8,414 nt of DNA from Alphaproteobacteria bacterium (GTDB taxonomy: Bacteria > Pseudomonadota > Alphaproteobacteria > Rhizobiales > Xanthobacteraceae), in the NCBI GenBank assembly GCA_005884465.1, contig VAZH01000240.1:1-8414 (forward strand), written 5' to 3'. The notes below the pieces were generated by a model. That model was not told the DNA's origin. It did no database searches and saw only the letters and a program-made list of their open reading frames with translations. Position numbers and translations under genes: made by a program. Positions 6,270-8,414 of this stretch are shown here, piece after piece (position 1 is the first letter of the stretch; each line of letters starts with the position of its first letter).

Positions 6270-7798
6270 CAGACGTTGCTCCACATCCGGACAGGCTCTC
6301 AAATCAGCGGAAGCCCGATCCCTGCTCTTTCGTCATCTTCGGCGTCACCGGCGACCTTACGCACCGGCTGGTCATCCCTGCCCTTTATAATCTTGCCGCG
6401 ACCGATCTGCTGCCCGACAAATTCTGCGTGGTCGGCGTCGCCCGCAAGGGCACGTCGAACGACGCGCTTCGCGACAGCCTGATGAAGGGCCTGCGCCAAT
6501 TCGCAACCCGTCCGGTGGACGATGCCGTCGCCAAACGCTTGCTCGAATGCGTCACCAGCATAGAAGCCAATCCGAGGGATCCGGCCTCGTTCGATAGACT
6601 GCGGGAGCGAACCGAAAAACTCGAAGCGAACCGGTCGACCGGCGGCAATCGGCTGTTCTATCTGGCGACGCCGCCGGATGCGTTTTTGCCGATCAGCCGC
6701 GAACTCGGCCGCACCGGTTTGCTGAAGGAGGATGGCGGCCGGTGGCGGCGGCTGGTGATTGAAAAACCGTTCGGGACCGACCTTGCTTCGGCAAAGGCCC
6801 TGAATGCCGAACTGCTGAAAATCGTCGATGAGCACCAGATCTATCGGATCGATCATTACCTCGGCAAAGAAACGGTTCAGAACATCCTGGTGCTGCGCTT
6901 CGCCAATGGCATGTTCGAGCCGATCTGGAATCGCAATCATATCGATCATATCCAGATCACCGTCGACGAGAAGCTCGGCGTCGGCCATCGCGGCAGTTTC
7001 TATGACTCAACCGGCGCGTTGCGCGACATGGTGCCCAACCATCTGTTCCAACTGCTGTCACTGGTCGCCATGGAGCCTCCGGCTCGATTTGACGCGCATG
7101 CGGTGCGCTCGGAAAAAGCCGAGGTGCTGGCGGCGATCCAGACCCAGAGCGAGGAGGATGCCCTGCGGAATTCCATCCGCGGCCAGTATCTGGGCGGCAA
7201 GATAGGCGACACCGTGATCGAGGATTATCGGAAGACCGAGGACGTCGAGCCTGACAGCACTACTGAAACTTATGTCGCGCTAAAACTCAATATCGACAAC
7301 TGGCGCTGGGCCGGCATTCCCTTTTATCTTCGCACCGGCAAGGCGCTCGGCACCAAACGCACCGAAGTCGCGATCAAATTCAAGCAGGCGCCGTTCGCGA
7401 TGTTCAGGTGCACCCCGGTAGATCGTTTATCGCAGAACTATCTCGTCATCAGTGTAGAGCCCGCCGAGGGCATCATGCTGCAGTTCAACACCAAGGTGCC
7501 GGGACCGACGATCACCATCGACGGCGTCGAGATGAAATTCCGCTACAAGGACTACTTCAAGGCGGAGCCGAGCACCGGCTATGAGACGCTGATTTACGAT
7601 TGCATGATCGGAGATAATATTTTGTTCCAGCGCGCCGACAGCGTCGAAGCCGGCTGGCAGGCGGTGCAGCCATTTCTCGATGCATGGAAGAAGGCGGGCG
7701 CCAAGGGCCGCGAATTTTACAAGGCCGGCAGCGAAGGGCCGGCCGGCGCCGACGAACTCTTGAAGCGCGATGGCCGCAGCTGGCGAAAGCTCGGTTAG
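6266..7798 (+). CDS. zwf: Glucose-6-phosphate 1-dehydrogenase
   Basis: Zwf oxidises glucose-6-P to 6-phosphogluconolactone, the entry step of the oxidative pentose-phosphate and Entner-Doudoroff routes. The 510-residue length is normal. The N-terminal dinucleotide motif [17 protein letters not shown] starts at residue 26. R60 after the second strand (GVARKG) aligns with the 2'-phosphate-binding arginine of NADP-using enzymes. EKPFG (166-170) and RIDHYLGKE (194-202) give D196, H197 and K201. H259 in [11 protein letters not shown] is the expected catalytic base. The spacing H197 to H259 is the same as H178 to H240 in the Leuconostoc enzyme. The position of the usual RK lysine in the GDLAKRKL motif is leucine here (L35). 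The start is GTG at 6266, overlapping the gnd TGA as GTGA. AAAGG at 6251-6255 lies 10 nt upstream. Translational coupling to gnd is likely. It is the third gene of the operon. Confidence 0.95.
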   Translation: MTDVAPHPDRLSNQRKPDPCSFVIFGVTGDLTHRLVIPALYNLAATDLLPDKFCVVGVARKGTSNDALRDSLMKGLRQFATRPVDDAVAKRLLECVTSIEANPRDPASFDRLRERTEKLEANRSTGGNRLFYLATPPDAFLPISRELGRTGLLKEDGGRWRRLVIEKPFGTDLASAKALNAELLKIVDEHQIYRIDHYLGKETVQNILVLRFANGMFEPIWNRNHIDHIQITVDEKLGVGHRGSFYDSTGALRDMVPNHLFQLLSLVAMEPPARFDAHAVRSEKAEVLAAIQTQSEEDALRNSIRGQYLGGKIGDTVIEDYRKTEDVEPDSTTETYVALKLNIDNWRWAGIPFYLRTGKALGTKRTEVAIKFKQAPFAMFRCTPVDRLSQNYLVISVEPAEGIMLQFNTKVPGPTITIDGVEMKFRYKDYFKAEPSTGYETLIYDCMIGDNILFQRADSVEAGWQAVQPFLDAWKKAGAKGREFYKAGSEGPAGADELLKRDGRSWRKLG

Positions 7799-7803
7799 AT
7801 CGG

Positions 7804-8414
7804 ATGGCTCCGAGCGACAATCGCCATGTGATTACAGTTTCGGACGCCAAGGCGCTGGCGCAGGCCGCCGCGGACCGTATGCTGGCAAGGATTGCGGCGA
7901 ACCGAGGTCGCGTGGCGATTTGCCTGACCGGCGGGTCGAGCCCGAAGCAACTCTATCAATTGCTCGCGACGGAGGCCTATCGAAGCCGGATACCGTGGGA
8001 CCGGGTGCACTGGTTCATCGGTGACGAGCGCTTTGTTGCGGCGGACGATCCCCTCAACAACATGGGGACCGCGCGGCGGATGTTTCTGGATAGCTATGCG
8101 CCGGCTTCCAACATCCATCCGATTCCGACCGACACCGCCAATCCCCAGGAGGCCGCGCGCCGCTACGAAAGCGAGTTGAAATCGTTCTACGGCGCGGATC
8201 GCCTGGATGCGACCCGGCCATTGTTCGATGTCGTCTTGATGGGTATCGGACCCGATGGCCATACCGCCTCGCTGTTTCCCAATTATCCAGCCCTCGAAGA
8301 GACCGACCGCTGGGTGGTGGGCGTCCCCGAGGCGCATGTCGAGCCATTTGTCCCGCGGGTGACATTGACCTTGCCGGCGCTCGGCTCCTGCCGCGAAATG
8401 CTGTTCGAGGTTTC
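7804..8414 (+). CDS. pgl: 6-phosphogluconolactonase, 3' end beyond the window
   Basis: This enzyme hydrolyses 6-phosphogluconolactone, the Zwf product, to 6-phosphogluconate. The open frame starts at ATG 7804 and is still open at the window end after 203 codons; the family is usually 230-250 residues, so only the C-terminus is missing. Motifs are LTGGSSPKQLYQLLA (41-55), VHWFIGDERFVAADDPLNN (68-86) and MGIGPDGHTASLFP (146-159), the last carrying D151 and the likely catalytic H153. The match to the SOL/DevB-type lactonase family is clear and no defect is visible. The gene begins 5 nt after the zwf stop with no strong ribosome binding site, so it probably depends on reinitiation or coupling from zwf. 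An in-frame GTG at 7828 is a less likely start. Confidence 0.93.
   Translation, partial: MAPSDNRHVITVSDAKALAQAAADRMLARIAANRGRVAICLTGGSSPKQLYQLLATEAYRSRIPWDRVHWFIGDERFVAADDPLNNMGTARRMFLDSYAPASNIHPIPTDTANPQEAARRYESELKSFYGADRLDATRPLFDVVLMGIGPDGHTASLFPNYPALEETDRWVVGVPEAHVEPFVPRVTLTLPALGSCREMLFEV

Overview
The window looks like a chromosomal segment from a GC-rich alphaproteobacterium, most likely Bradyrhizobium or a close relative (Nitrobacteraceae). Three things point there: a fused transaldolase/phosphoglucose isomerase gene followed by gnd, zwf and pgl; a soluble class III adenylate cyclase joined to TolB-like and TPR domains, a type found in many copies in rhizobia; and a short intergenic sequence resembling a dispersed repeat of these genomes. 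The assignment rests on pattern recognition, not on a database search.

Layout: (1) 83-1864, a cyclase-TolB-TPR signalling protein. (2) 1865-2360, about 500 bases with no convincing gene. It holds a small hairpin, three copies of an ATGTCCG heptamer, and, close to the next gene, a good sigma-70-like promoter whose -10 lies inside a perfect 7-bp inverted repeat. (3) 2361-8414, four tightly packed sugar-phosphate genes on the + strand: tal-pgi, gnd, zwf and pgl, the last cut off by the window end. The gaps between them are 9 nt, a 4-nt overlap (GTGA) and 5 nt, so they are very probably one operon.

Together the operon encodes the oxidative pentose-phosphate branch (Zwf, Pgl, Gnd) plus two enzymes that return its products to hexose phosphate (transaldolase and phosphoglucose isomerase on one chain). 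Zwf and Pgl also supply 6-phosphogluconate, the entry compound of the Entner-Doudoroff pathway, but no edd or eda gene is in view.

I see no strikingly new system. The points most worth checking are a perfect 15-bp tandem duplication inside the transaldolase domain that adds five residues before a catalytic strand, the inverted repeat centred on the promoter -10, and the cofactor and substrate-site residues of Gnd and Zwf.
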